In this document: positions 24,698 through 34,084 of the stretch, piece after piece
Position numbering within the stretch: the first letter of the stretch is position 1
Layout: each line of letters opens with the position of its first letter
Assembly (NCBI RefSeq): GCF_019422935.1
Contig: NZ_JAHZCJ010000011.1
Span: forward strand, 1-64,000
Reading direction: 5' to 3'
DNA length: 64,000 bases
Source: Desulfovibrio sp.
GTDB taxonomy: Bacteria > Desulfobacterota > Desulfovibrionia > Desulfovibrionales > Desulfovibrionaceae
Translations under genes and position numbers: made by a program
Notes under the pieces: model-generated
What the model was told of the DNA's origin: nothing
The model's input: only the letters and a program-made list of their open reading frames with translations
Databases searched by the model: none

Positions 24698-26658
24698 TGA
24701 GAATAGGCGTATTTATCTGCCACTGCGGCAGCAACATCGCCGGAACCGTCGATTGCGCCCAGGTGGCGGCCATTGCCCGCACCTACCCGGACGTGGTCTA
24801 TGCCGATGACCCCATGTACACCTGCGCCGAACCGGGCCAGGCGGCAATTGAGGCTGCCATCCACGAGCACAAGCTCGACGGCGTTGTTGTTGCCTCCTGC
24901 TCGCCGCGCATGCATGAGCCCACCTTCCGCCGCACGGTGGAACGCGCGGGGCTGAACCGCTACATGCTCGAAATGGCCAACATCCGCGAGCACGTTTCGT
25001 GGATCGGCAAAGACATGGAAGCCAACACCAACAAGGCTGCCGAACTGGTGCAGCTTGCGGTGGAAAAGCTGCGCAACAACAAGCCCCTGCTGGCCAAGAG
25101 CTTTGACGTCAACAAGCGCGTGCTTGTCATCGGCGGCGGCGTGGCTGGCATCCAGGCCGCGCTTGACTGCGCCGACGGCGGCATTCAGGTGGTGCTGGTG
25201 GAACGCGACGCGACCATCGGCGGCAAGATGGCCAAGCTGGACAAAACCTTCCCCACCGTTGACTGCTCGGCCTGTATTCTCGGCCCCAAGATGGTGGACG
25301 TGGCCCAGCACTCCAACATTACGCTCTACGCCTATTCCGAAGTGGAAGACATTTCGGGTTACGTGGGCAACTTTACGGTTAAAATCCGCAAGCGTACCAC
25401 CTATGTGGACTGGAACCTGTGCACGGGCTGCGGTGCATGCACCGAAAAATGCCCTGCCAAGAAAACGCCCGACACCTTCAATGAACTGACGGGCAACACC
25501 ACGGCCATCACTATTGCTTTCCCGCAAGCTATCCCCAAGAAGGCCGTCATCAATCCGCAGTTCTGCCGCCAGCTTCTCAAGGGCAAGTGCGGCGTGTGCG
25601 CCAAGGTGTGCCCCACCGGGGCCATCAAGTACGACATGGAAGATGAAGTCATCACCGAAGAAGTGGGCAGCATTGTTGCCGCCACCGGTTATGACCTCAT
25701 GGACTGGACCGTGTACAAGGAATACGGCGGCGGCGCGTACCCCGACGTCATCACCTCCCTGCAGTACGAGCGCCTGCTCTCCGCATCCGGCCCCACGGGC
25801 GGGCATGTGAAGCGCCCCTCTGACGGCAGGGAACCCAAGAACATCGTCTTTGTGCAGTGCGTCGGCTCGCGCGACAAATCCGTGGGCCGTCCCTACTGCT
25901 CCGGCTTCTGCTGCATGTACACGGCCAAGCAGGCCATCCTGACCAAGGATCACATTCCCGATTCCAAGTCCTTTGTCTTCTACATGGACATCCGCGCTCC
26001 AGGGAAGATGTACGACGAGTTTACCCGCCGGGCCATGGAAGAATACGGCACGGAATACATCCGTGGCCGCGTGTCGCAGATTTACCCCGACGGCAACGGC
26101 CAGATGACGGTCATGGGCGTGGACACCCTGCTGGGCCAGCCCGTGGAAATCAAGGCCGACCTGGTGGTGCTTGCCGTGGGCGTCGAGGCCAGCAAGGGCT
26201 CGCCCCAGCTGGCGGAAAAACTGCGTATCTCCTACGACAGCTACGGCTTCTTCATGGAAAGCCACGTCAAGCTCAAGCCTGTGGAAACCAATACCGCCGG
26301 CGTGTATCTGGCGGGCGTGTGCCAGGGGGTCAAGGACATTCCCGCCTCCGTGGCCCAGGGTTCCGCCGCTGCGGCCAAGGTTCTGGCGCTCTTCTCCAAG
26401 GACAAGCTTGAAAGCGACCCGCAGATCGCCCAGGTGGACATCCGCCGTTGCGTCAACTGCGGCAAGTGCATCCGCTGCTGCCCCTTTGGAGCCATCAAGG
26501 AAGTGGAAATCCGGGGCGAGGGCAAGGCTCAGGTCATCGAGACCGTGTGCCAGGGCTGCGGCCTGTGTACGTCCACCTGTCCGCAGGGGGCCATCCAGCT
26601 TTCACACGCTACTGACAACCAGATCCTTGCGGAGGTAAACGCCTTATGCCAGTGCTAA
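24697..26658 (+). CDS. hdrA: HdrA-like flavoprotein subunit
   Basis: FAD-containing electron-bifurcating subunit. The 653-residue protein has an N-terminal domain with FICHCGSNIAGTVD, the FAD fold RVLVIGGGVAGIQAALD near residue 145, the HdrA cysteine segment FPTVDCSACILGPKMVD near residue 186, and ferredoxin motifs CTGCGACTEKCP, CGVCAKVCP, CVNCGKCIRCCP and CQGCGLCTSTCP, the last two forming the C-terminal ferredoxin domain. The FQCVGSRD-type block appears as FVQCVGSRD near residue 385. Its length is typical. The end overlaps the flxD/C start by 13 bases. Confidence 0.95.
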   Translation: MRIGVFICHCGSNIAGTVDCAQVAAIARTYPDVVYADDPMYTCAEPGQAAIEAAIHEHKLDGVVVASCSPRMHEPTFRRTVERAGLNRYMLEMANIREHVSWIGKDMEANTNKAAELVQLAVEKLRNNKPLLAKSFDVNKRVLVIGGGVAGIQAALDCADGGIQVVLVERDATIGGKMAKLDKTFPTVDCSACILGPKMVDVAQHSNITLYAYSEVEDISGYVGNFTVKIRKRTTYVDWNLCTGCGACTEKCPAKKTPDTFNELTGNTTAITIAFPQAIPKKAVINPQFCRQLLKGKCGVCAKVCPTGAIKYDMEDEVITEEVGSIVAATGYDLMDWTVYKEYGGGAYPDVITSLQYERLLSASGPTGGHVKRPSDGREPKNIVFVQCVGSRDKSVGRPYCSGFCCMYTAKQAILTKDHIPDSKSFVFYMDIRAPGKMYDEFTRRAMEEYGTEYIRGRVSQIYPDGNGQMTVMGVDTLLGQPVEIKADLVVLAVGVEASKGSPQLAEKLRISYDSYGFFMESHVKLKPVETNTAGVYLAGVCQGVKDIPASVAQGSAAAAKVLALFSKDKLESDPQIAQVDIRRCVNCGKCIRCCPFGAIKEVEIRGEGKAQVIETVCQGCGLCTSTCPQGAIQLSHATDNQILAEVNALCQC

Positions 26659-28094
26659 ACGGCAAAGAACTGAGAATTGTAGGTTTTCTCTGCAACTGGT
26701 GTTCGTATGGCGGCGCGGATACGGCCGGTGTGGCCCGTGCCACCCAGCCAACTGACCTGCGCGTCATCCGTGTTCCCTGCTCGGGGCGCATTGACCCGCT
26801 GTTCATCGTCAAGGCGCTGCTCAACGGCGCGGACGGCGTGCTGGTTTCCGGCTGCCACCCCCGCGACTGCCACTACGCAGCGGGCAACTTCTACGCCCGC
26901 CGCCGCCTTGAGGTGCTCAAGCAGTTCCTGCCCGTGCTGGGCATTGACGAACGCCGCTTTGAATACACCTGGGTTTCAGCCTCCGAAGGCCAGCGCTGGC
27001 AGCAGGTGGTCACGGTCTTTACCGACCGCATCCACAAGCTCGGCCCCGCGCCCAAGCTGGAAGATCCGGAACCGCTGCTCAAAATAGCCGACATGGCGCT
27101 GACCTCCCTGCGCTCCCTCGGCACAGGGCAGAACGCCGCCCTGGCCGAACTCAAGGAAGCCATCAAGGCCAAGCTGCCCGAGCTGGACTGTGTGCTGGGC
27201 TGGCAGCAGGGCTATGACGCCGCGCACACCGTGCCCCTGTTCATGAAGACCCCCGAGGATGTGGACAAGCTGGTGTGGGGGCCCTTTAACGTCAACAATC
27301 CCGCCGTGTACCTGCCCTCGTTCAAGGGCAAAAAGGTGGGCATTGTGGTCAAGGGCTGCGATTCCCGCTCCGTTGTCGAGCTGCTTCAGGAAAACCTGAT
27401 CCGCCGCGAGGATGTGACCATCTTTGCCCTGCCCTGCGAAGGCACGCTCGACATGGCCCGCGTCAATCAGGATCTGGGTCGCTACACCAAGATCGACGGC
27501 GTGACCTATGACGAGGCCGGTGTGACCATCACCGCCGACGGCAAGGATCACCGCTTCTGCATGACCGACTACGCCCAGGGCAAATGCTACGGCTGCACCA
27601 CGCCTTCGGCAGTGCTGGCCGACACCCTGCTTGGTCAGCCCGTCAAGGTGGACGGCGCACCCAATACCCCGCCGGAACTGGCCCTGCTCGATTCCATGAC
27701 TCTGGACGAGCGGCTCGCCTTCTGGCGCGGCCAGATGGACCGCTGCCTGCGCTGCTACGCCTGCCGCAACGCCTGCCCCATGTGCGTGTGCCGCGACTAC
27801 TGCGTCTCCGACAGCCGCGATCCGCACTGGATGACGCAGGAAGACAGCGCCAAGGAAAAACTCTTCTTCCAGACCATCCACGCCATGCATCTGGCTGGCC
27901 GCTGCACAGGCTGCGGCGAATGCCAGCGCGCCTGCCCCGTGGGCATTCCCATCCTGGCCCTGCGCCAGCAGATTGCCCGCGCTGTGGCCCAGCTTTTCGA
28001 CGACTACCAGCCCGGCCTCAACCCGGACGAAGTGCCGCCCCTGCTGGGTTATGAAGTGGTTGAAAAGAACATTCATGAGAGGGACTGGAAATGA
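26646..28094 (+). CDS. FlxD-FlxC fusion: MvhD-like domain plus 4Fe-4S subunit
   Basis: The 482-residue protein joins two parts. Residues 1-140 are MvhD/FlxD-like, with the 2Fe-2S cysteines of FLCNWCSYGGAD, VPCSGRID and SGCHPRDCHY, which hand electrons to HdrA. The rest resembles the FlxC/coenzyme-F420 hydrogenase beta type: KGCDSRSVVELLQE near residue 238, two cluster motifs CLRCYACRNACPMCVC near residue 366 and CTGCGECQRACP near residue 420. In D. vulgaris FlxC and FlxD are described as separate proteins, so a fused form is notable; the split assignment is my inference. It overlaps hdrA by 13 bases and flxB by four. Confidence 0.8.
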   Translation: MPVLNGKELRIVGFLCNWCSYGGADTAGVARATQPTDLRVIRVPCSGRIDPLFIVKALLNGADGVLVSGCHPRDCHYAAGNFYARRRLEVLKQFLPVLGIDERRFEYTWVSASEGQRWQQVVTVFTDRIHKLGPAPKLEDPEPLLKIADMALTSLRSLGTGQNAALAELKEAIKAKLPELDCVLGWQQGYDAAHTVPLFMKTPEDVDKLVWGPFNVNNPAVYLPSFKGKKVGIVVKGCDSRSVVELLQENLIRREDVTIFALPCEGTLDMARVNQDLGRYTKIDGVTYDEAGVTITADGKDHRFCMTDYAQGKCYGCTTPSAVLADTLLGQPVKVDGAPNTPPELALLDSMTLDERLAFWRGQMDRCLRCYACRNACPMCVCRDYCVSDSRDPHWMTQEDSAKEKLFFQTIHAMHLAGRCTGCGECQRACPVGIPILALRQQIARAVAQLFDDYQPGLNPDEVPPLLGYEVVEKNIHERDWK

Positions 28095-29176
28095 GCATGA
28101 TCCGCTTTGTTACCCCTGACGGCTTGCCCGCGTTTCTTGCCTACCTCTCGCAGAATGGCCGCCGTGTGCTGGTGCCGGTAGAAAAGCCCGCCAACAAGCG
28201 CTCTGTGGTCTTTGAGCCGTGGCAGGAAGGCAAGCCGTTTACTCTGGAAAAGGCCACTGTGCCCGCCAAGGAGGCCGTGCTGCCCCAGTGCGAAACCCTG
28301 GTGCGCTACAAGAAAACCAAGGATCCGGAAAACCTCGAGCGCGTCACCATGAGCCTGGACGACAAGCCCGAGGCTCAGCCCACCGTGGTTTTTGCCTGCC
28401 GCCCCTGCGATGCGCGGGGCTATGCGGTGCTTGACCGCCCCTACCTCAAAGGGCCTTACGCCGATCCTTACTACAAGGCGCGGCGCGAGCAGCTCACGGT
28501 GGTTACGCTCACCTGCGGCAGCGGCTGCAACACCTGCTTCTGTCACTGGGTTGGCGGCGGCCCAACCTCCCCCGAAGGCTCGGACGTGCTCATGACCGAG
28601 ATCGAGGGCGGCTATGTGCTGCAGGCCATCACGCCCAAGGGCGAAGAACTGCTGGCTGCGTCTTCCCTTGCGGAAGGCGCCGAGCTCTTCCCCAAGGCGG
28701 AAGCCGCCCGCAAGGAAGCCTGGGCCAGCCTTGTGCCTGCACCCAATATCAAAAACGCGCCCGAAAAAGTGGCTGCCCGCTTTAACGACACGCAGTTCTG
28801 GCAGGATCAGACCGACCGCTGCCTCTCCTGCGGGGCCTGCACCTACTTTTGCCCCACCTGCTACTGCTTCACCATCACCGATGAGGGCGAAGGACTGAGC
28901 GAAAAAGGTGGCCGCCGTCTGCGCAGCTGGGACAACTGCATGTCCTCGCTGTTCACCCGCGAGGCCAGCGGCCACAACCCGCGCATGCTCAAGGCATTCC
29001 GCATGCGCAACCGCGTTTCGCACAAGTACTCCACCTATCCTGAAAACTGGGGTTCGTTCTCGTGCAGCGGCTGTGGCCGTTGTATCAGCAATTGCCCCGT
29101 CTGCGTGGACATCCGCTCCATCGTGCTGGCCGCCATCGAAGACGGCAACGATGACAAGAAGTCCACGGACAAGTAG
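28091..29176 (+). CDS. flxB: FlxB-like iron-sulfur subunit (HydB/AsrA family)
   Basis: A 361-residue subunit related to the beta subunit of sulfhydrogenase (HydB) and AsrA. It has FACRPCDARGY near residue 101, a central Cys-rich segment (TCGSGCNTCFCHW near residue 144), and two 4Fe-4S motifs, CLSCGACTYFCPTCYCF near residue 244 and CSGCGRCISNCPVCVD near residue 325. It should pass electrons between the FAD/NAD-binding FlxA and the FlxC/FlxD clusters in the cytoplasm. The ATG overlaps the preceding stop as ATGA, and flxA follows after eight bases. Confidence 0.9.
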   Translation: MSMIRFVTPDGLPAFLAYLSQNGRRVLVPVEKPANKRSVVFEPWQEGKPFTLEKATVPAKEAVLPQCETLVRYKKTKDPENLERVTMSLDDKPEAQPTVVFACRPCDARGYAVLDRPYLKGPYADPYYKARREQLTVVTLTCGSGCNTCFCHWVGGGPTSPEGSDVLMTEIEGGYVLQAITPKGEELLAASSLAEGAELFPKAEAARKEAWASLVPAPNIKNAPEKVAARFNDTQFWQDQTDRCLSCGACTYFCPTCYCFTITDEGEGLSEKGGRRLRSWDNCMSSLFTREASGHNPRMLKAFRMRNRVSHKYSTYPENWGSFSCSGCGRCISNCPVCVDIRSIVLAAIEDGNDDKKSTDK

Positions 29177-29184
29177 GAGCAGAC

Positions 29185-30216
29185 ATGGCAACCAAGAAAA
29201 CTACCGGCAAAGCCACCACTCCCAAGACTGAGCCCCAAAATACCGCCGCGCCTGAAAAGGCCGCTGCAAAGGCAGAACCCGCTGTGGATACCAAGCCTAC
29301 TGCCGCCGCCAAGCCAGCCGCCAAGCCGGGCCTCAAGCCCGCGCCCGACGGCGGCATGCTGCGCGAAATCACGGCCCGTCCCATGATGCAGGGCAACCCC
29401 TACCTGCCCATGCCCGCCACTGTGGCCGAAGTCATACAGGAAACCGGCAACATCAAGACCCTGCGCGTGGTGCTGGACGATGATGCCGCCATGAAGTCCT
29501 TTACCTACGAACCCGGCCAGGTGGGCCAGCTCTCCGTATTCGGCGCTGGCGAATCCACCTTCGTCATCAACTCGCCGCCGTCGCAGAAGAACTACCTCCA
29601 GTTCTCTGTCATGCAGGCGGGCGAAGTGACCTCGGCCATCCACAGGCTCTCACCCGGCGACAAGGTGGGCGTGCGCGCTCCCTTGGGCAATCACTTTCCC
29701 TATGCCGACTGGAAGGGCAAGGACATCTTCTTTGTGGGCGGTGGCATCGGCATGGCACCTATCCGCACCATCATGCTGCACGTGCTGGAACACCGCGCCG
29801 ACTTTGGCAAGGTGAGCCTGCTCTACGGCGCGCGTTCCCCGCGCGACATGGCCTTCAGCTATGAAACGGAAGACTGGCTGCGCCGCGACGATCTGGACTG
29901 CACCCTGTGCATCGACGCCCCCTTTGACGGCTGGCCGCACAAGGTAGGCCTGATCCCCAACGTGCTGCTGGAACTGAACCCCGATCCCAAAAACTGCGTG
30001 GCTGTGCTCTGCGGCCCGCCCATCATGATCAAGTTCACGGTGCAGGCCCTGCAAAAGCTCAACTTTGCGCCTGAAAACATCGTGACCACACTTGAAAAAC
30101 GCATGAAGTGCGGCGTCGGCATCTGCGGACGCTGCAACATCGGCGGCCGCTACGTCTGCGTGGACGGCCCCGTGTTCACCTGGCAGGAATTGCAGGATCT
30201 GCCGCCGGAACTGTAA
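29185..30216 (+). CDS. flxA: FlxA-like FAD/NAD(P)-binding subunit (HydG/AsrB family)
   Basis: Oxidoreductase subunit that exchanges electrons with NAD(H) and so connects the Hdr module to the pyridine-nucleotide pool. The 343-residue protein has an FAD-binding beta barrel (FVINSPPSQKNYLQFSV and RLSPGDKVGVRAPLGNHF near residue 160), the NAD-binding loop FVGGGIGMAPIRTI near residue 185 and a C-terminal 2Fe-2S motif CGVGICGRCNIGGRYVC near residue 310. The first 50 residues are an extension rich in Lys, Ala, Pro and Thr, absent from typical relatives and probably disordered. It is the last gene of the operon. Confidence 0.9.
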   Translation: MATKKTTGKATTPKTEPQNTAAPEKAAAKAEPAVDTKPTAAAKPAAKPGLKPAPDGGMLREITARPMMQGNPYLPMPATVAEVIQETGNIKTLRVVLDDDAAMKSFTYEPGQVGQLSVFGAGESTFVINSPPSQKNYLQFSVMQAGEVTSAIHRLSPGDKVGVRAPLGNHFPYADWKGKDIFFVGGGIGMAPIRTIMLHVLEHRADFGKVSLLYGARSPRDMAFSYETEDWLRRDDLDCTLCIDAPFDGWPHKVGLIPNVLLELNPDPKNCVAVLCGPPIMIKFTVQALQKLNFAPENIVTTLEKRMKCGVGICGRCNIGGRYVCVDGPVFTWQELQDLPPEL

Positions 30217-30443
30217 AATTCCACGGCATTCAGCATAGTCTGTTTGCGGGGGGTTCCCTTGTGATTGCCCTTGGGCAGCCATAATGGAGCCTCCCTTTTT
30301 TGCGCCCAGTTGGAGTTCTGCCTGCACACTCGCGCAGACCACTGAGCCAGGCCGGTTTTGCCGCTGCGCATCCATTCGGCGACAGTTGACAGGACGGGCG
30401 CAGTGGGTCAAGGAAGTACAACGCTTTCTTCAAGGGAGTATTC

Positions 30444-30983
30444 ATGAAAAAAATGCTGATTCTCTGTTGCCTGATGCTTGGACTGCCCGTGGCTGTTCAG
30501 GCCAGCAACGACAAGATTGATCCTTCCACCTACATCTGCGCCGAGCTCGTGACCCAGCCCATGACCGAAGGCGGCCAGCCGCCCATATTTGAAGGCCTGC
30601 AAATTGACGGCTATGTGAGCGCCAAGATGGGCAACCCCATTGCAGACCCGGAGACACTCGCCCCCATGCTGGGCCAGGTTTACGGCGCCTGCCAGGTTGA
30701 CCCCACCAAAAAGGTTGCCGCCATTTGGCAGGAAGCCCGCAAGACATTTCCTGTTGATACAGGGAGCACATGGCGCGCGGACAAGACCCTGTGCAAGGAT
30801 TACACCGCCAACCCCGACGATGGCAGTGGCTTTGTGATCTGGCTTGACGGCTACAACCGGGGCAAGAGCGGCAAACCCGCATCCGTGCTTAACAGCGATG
30901 ACACCCTCAAGGCCTACCTTGACGCTTGCAGCAAAAAACCCGATTCCCTCATGCTGGACGTGCTGGCCGAAAGCGCCAAGTAG
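30444..30983 (+). CDS. Periplasmic protein with two HdeA-like repeats
   Basis: A 179-residue exported protein with a signal peptide (cleavage near AVQA, residue 20) and two copies of an HdeA/HdeB-like unit. Repeat 1 runs from about residue 24 to 96 with cysteines in YICAEL and GACQVD. Repeat 2 is at about 108-178 with cysteines in TLCKDY and DACSKK. Each has one Cys near its start and one near its end, the disulfide spacing of HdeA, and a central IDGY or LDGY sequence. HdeA is an acid-stress chaperone in enterobacterial periplasm; the role here is unproven. RBS AAGGGAG precedes the ATG. Confidence 0.72.
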   Translation: MKKMLILCCLMLGLPVAVQASNDKIDPSTYICAELVTQPMTEGGQPPIFEGLQIDGYVSAKMGNPIADPETLAPMLGQVYGACQVDPTKKVAAIWQEARKTFPVDTGSTWRADKTLCKDYTANPDDGSGFVIWLDGYNRGKSGKPASVLNSDDTLKAYLDACSKKPDSLMLDVLAESAK

Positions 30984-31008
30984 CCCAATCCCTCCCCCAA
31001 AATTTGAA

Positions 31009-31034
31009 GGCCGCAGATTGCAAAATCTGCGGCC
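31009..31034 (+). terminator. Terminator-like hairpin after the HdeA-like gene
   Basis: Perfect 11-bp stem GGCCGCAGATT/AATCTGCGGCC with a four-base loop, followed by CTTGTATTTG. It stands 26 bases after the stop and before the convergent AEC transporter gene, so it may serve both. Confidence 0.65.
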
Positions 31035-31116
31035 CTTGTATTTGAAAAAAGCAAGAACAGAGCATGTTAATTTGAACTGCTACCTCCGCTGAAGATGGCA
31101 CAATGACAGGGCTGCT

Positions 31117-32052
31117 CTAAAAAATAACCATGTAAAGCGGTATGGTGATCATGGAAAGCAACGTTGTCAGGCTGACGGCCTGCGCCCCAAATTCAGGGTC
31201 AGTATGGTAGTGGGCGCTCAAAATAGCCGCCTGGGCCATCACCGGCAGGGATGCCTGGATAATGAAAACCTTGCCCATGAGCGCAGGCACCGGAAAGAAA
31301 TAGAGCAGGCCAAGCATCACGAGCGGGCCAAGCATCATGCGCCCCATCGCCAGCAGAACCATATCCTTGCCGATCCTGATACTGCGCAATCCCATGTCGT
31401 AGATGGAAATACCAATAAAAATCATGGCAAGCGGCGTAGTGAGATTACCCAGCGAGCGGGCGACGTTCTGTAAAAATTCGGGCAGTTCAACGCCCAGCAT
31501 TGTCAGAATCAAACCCGTTATAAAACCCAGGAAAGGCGGAGAAAATACTTGCCTGACCCGGGTGCGCAGAGGAATTTTTCCTCTGTTTTCAGTAATATCG
31601 CAGGTGATCGAGTAGACCCCCACAGTCCAGAAAAAAACCGTGCTCGCGGCATAGTACAGCAGCACATAGGGGATGGAACTTTCGCCGAACAGGGCCAGAT
31701 TAACGGGAATACCAATAAAAATTGTGTTCGAATTGGCCACGCTGGCGCAGAACAGGCCAAAATGCTGCCTTTTGACGCGGGCCAGCTTGGCAAGCACAAT
31801 GGCCATCGCAAAGGTGAGGGTCACCGAGCCCAACGGCAGCAGCGCCCCCTTTGCCAGCATGAGCAGATCGTCCCGATGGAACGAGTGCATGATGGTGTAC
31901 ATAAGAAAGGGCGGTAGGGCGATCTGGGTGATCAGGCGCGGCAGCACAATGCGGGTTTCCGCGCCAAACCAGTTGCGCGCCGCCAGCATGAACCCCACAA
32001 AGCCCAGCAGCATCAGCCCGAATACACCGCCCAGCGCATGCAAAAACGCCAT
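31117..32052 (-). CDS. AEC-family (auxin efflux carrier-like) transporter
   Basis: A 311-residue inner-membrane protein of about ten helices, as in the AEC (Mem_trans) family of secondary carriers for small organic acids. Typical features are the N-terminal GLMLLGFVGFMLAAR helix, SVANSNTIFIGIPVNLALFG near residue 105 (the conserved Asn/Gly/Pro segment) and the C-terminal LPVMAQAAILSAHY and TTLLSMITIPLYMVIF. The substrate cannot be told. AAAGGAT lies about seven bases before the start at 32052. It is downstream of ilvD on the same strand but separated by a strong terminator. Confidence 0.88.
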   Translation of the reverse strand: MAFLHALGGVFGLMLLGFVGFMLAARNWFGAETRIVLPRLITQIALPPFLMYTIMHSFHRDDLLMLAKGALLPLGSVTLTFAMAIVLAKLARVKRQHFGLFCASVANSNTIFIGIPVNLALFGESSIPYVLLYYAASTVFFWTVGVYSITCDITENRGKIPLRTRVRQVFSPPFLGFITGLILTMLGVELPEFLQNVARSLGNLTTPLAMIFIGISIYDMGLRSIRIGKDMVLLAMGRMMLGPLVMLGLLYFFPVPALMGKVFIIQASLPVMAQAAILSAHYHTDPEFGAQAVSLTTLLSMITIPLYMVIF

Positions 32053-32107
32053 GTCTCTTTATCCTTTCAAAATGCTCTTTCGCAACTTGCGCTCAGGGGC
32101 CAGAAAA

Positions 32108-32144
32108 CCCCCACAAGCCAGAAAACAAATCCGGCTCGTGGGGG
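32108..32144 (-). terminator. Rho-independent terminator after ilvD
   Basis: On the minus strand CCCCCACGAGCC pairs with GGCTTGTGGGGG (one mismatch) across a 13-base loop and is followed by TTTTCT. It begins 25 bases after the ilvD stop. Confidence 0.8.
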
Positions 32145-32168
32145 CTTTGAATCATTTCGCTCAGTTAG

Positions 32169-33854
32169 TTAGATTTCCTTGTAACGCCCGCCATTGGCAG
32201 CCGAGCTGACCAGATAGGCATAACGCCGCAGCACGGGGTAAGGACAATCCTTCTTGGGCACCACAAGGGCGGCGCGCCGCTTGGCAAGCTCGGCCTCGTC
32301 CACAAGCAGATCCAGCTTGCGGTTGGGAATGTCGATATGGATGGTATCGCCTTCGTGCACCAGAGCGATAACGCCACCGTCCGCTGCTTCGGGCGAAATG
32401 TGCCCGATGGCCGCGCCATTGGTGCCGCCTGAGAAACGGCCGTCCGTCAACAAGGCAACATCCTTGCCAAGGCCCATGCCTGTGATGGCCGCCGTGGGCG
32501 AGAGCATTTCGCGCATGCCCGGGCCCCCGCGCGGGCCTTCGTAACGGATCACAACGCCGTCCCCGGCCTTGATCTTGCCGTCAAGAATGGCCTTCATGGC
32601 GTCTTCTTCCGACTCAAACACCCGTGCCGTGACGTCGCGGCACATCATTTCGGGTGCAACGGCAGACTGCTTGACCACAGCGCCCTCGGGGGCCAGGCTG
32701 CCGCGCAGAATGGCAATGCCGCCCTGCTTGGAGTAGGGGTTTTCAACGCTGCGGATCACTTCAGGGTTCATGACGCGGGCGTTCATGATCTTGAGGTTTT
32801 CGCCCACGGTCTTGCCCGTGGCGGTCATGCAGTCCTTGTTGATGAGGCCCAGCTTGTCCAGCTCGGTCATGACGGCAGGGATCCCGCCCGCGTTGTCCAG
32901 ATCAACCATGTAATGCTTGCCCGCCGGGGAAAGCTTGCACAGGTTGGGGCTCTTTTTGCTGACTTCGTCAAAAATTTCCAGGCCAAGCTTCAACCCGGCC
33001 TCGCCAAACACGGCGGGCAGGTGCAGCACGGTGTTGGTGGAGCAGCCAAGGGCCATATCCACGGCCACTGCGTTGGCAATAGACTTGGGTGTTACGATGT
33101 CCAGCGGGCGGATGTTCTTGCGCAGCAGATCCATAACCCGCATGCCCGCCGTTTTGGCAAGGCGGATGCGCGCGCCGCTCACAGCGGGGATGGTGCCGTT
33201 GCCGGGCAGGGCCACGCCGATGGTTTCAGACAGGCAGTTCATGGAGTTGGCCGTGAACATGCCCGCGCAGGCGCCGCAGCCGGGACAGGCGCGTTCGGCC
33301 ATGTATTCCAGCTCTTCTTCGGTCATGGCGCCGCTGCGCACCTTGCCCACGGCTTCAAACACGGTGATAAGATCGCCGCGCTTACCGGGGCCGATGTCGC
33401 CGGGCAGCATGGGGCCGCCGGAAACCAGCACCGAAGGGATGTTCAGGCGCATCATGGCCATGAGCATACCGGGAACGCACTTGTCGCAGTTGGGAATGAA
33501 CACCAGGGCGTCAAAGGCGTGACCGCGCGCCATAATTTCAATGGAATCCGCGATGAATTCACGCGAGGGCAGGGAAAAACGCATGCCTTCGTGGTTCATG
33601 GCCAGGCCGTCGCACACGGCAATAGCCGGGAACTGCAGCGGCGTACCGCCCGACATACGTACACCGGCCTTGACCGCATCGGCCAGGCTGTTCAGGTGCA
33701 TATGCCCGGGAACAACCTCGCTGGCGGCATTCACAATGCCTACCAGGGGGCGTTCCATTTCTTCTCTGGTGAGGCCCAGAGCATAGAGCAGGGAGCGGTG
33801 GGGGGCTTTTTCCAGCCCGGACTTCATTTTTTTGCTGCGTGCTTCATCATCCAT
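32169..33854 (-). CDS. ilvD: Dihydroxy-acid dehydratase
   Basis: Iron-sulfur dehydratase of branched-chain amino-acid (Val, Ile, Leu) synthesis, converting 2,3-dihydroxy-3-methyl acids to 2-oxo acids. The 561-residue product is of the shorter IlvD type, with the cluster cysteines in [10 protein letters not shown] near residue 121 and [17 protein letters not shown] near residue 193, the conserved [12 protein letters not shown] near residue 270 and the C-terminal [19 protein letters not shown]. The start at 33854 follows AAGGA; a longer open frame to 34049 has no RBS. About 230 bases of leader separate it from the divergent flippase gene. Confidence 0.96.
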   Translation of the reverse strand: MDDEARSKKMKSGLEKAPHRSLLYALGLTREEMERPLVGIVNAASEVVPGHMHLNSLADAVKAGVRMSGGTPLQFPAIAVCDGLAMNHEGMRFSLPSREFIADSIEIMARGHAFDALVFIPNCDKCVPGMLMAMMRLNIPSVLVSGGPMLPGDIGPGKRGDLITVFEAVGKVRSGAMTEEELEYMAERACPGCGACAGMFTANSMNCLSETIGVALPGNGTIPAVSGARIRLAKTAGMRVMDLLRKNIRPLDIVTPKSIANAVAVDMALGCSTNTVLHLPAVFGEAGLKLGLEIFDEVSKKSPNLCKLSPAGKHYMVDLDNAGGIPAVMTELDKLGLINKDCMTATGKTVGENLKIMNARVMNPEVIRSVENPYSKQGGIAILRGSLAPEGAVVKQSAVAPEMMCRDVTARVFESEEDAMKAILDGKIKAGDGVVIRYEGPRGGPGMREMLSPTAAITGMGLGKDVALLTDGRFSGGTNGAAIGHISPEAADGGVIALVHEGDTIHIDIPNRKLDLLVDEAELAKRRAALVVPKKDCPYPVLRRYAYLVSSAANGGRYKEI

Positions 33855-34084
33855 GACGGTATCCTTATGGTATGAACAACAAACATTCCTCTTGCGCCCG
33901 CAATCGGAATGAGAATGGTACGGTAATTTTTTGCGCCCGTAAACACGCCATAGCCGCCCCTGCCGCCCTGCCGAACAGAAAATTACCATCCAGACGTATG
34001 GCAATCCCCCCGGCTGAACAGGTATTTTTTCCGCACAGGCCTCAGCCACTTGAGCGCGCCGCCGAAGTGAGCTAATTTCCCGGC

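Noticed and set aside
24526..26265. 579-codon open frame opposite hdrA
   Set aside because: Antisense shadow of a well-defined HdrA gene, with no RBS or motif.
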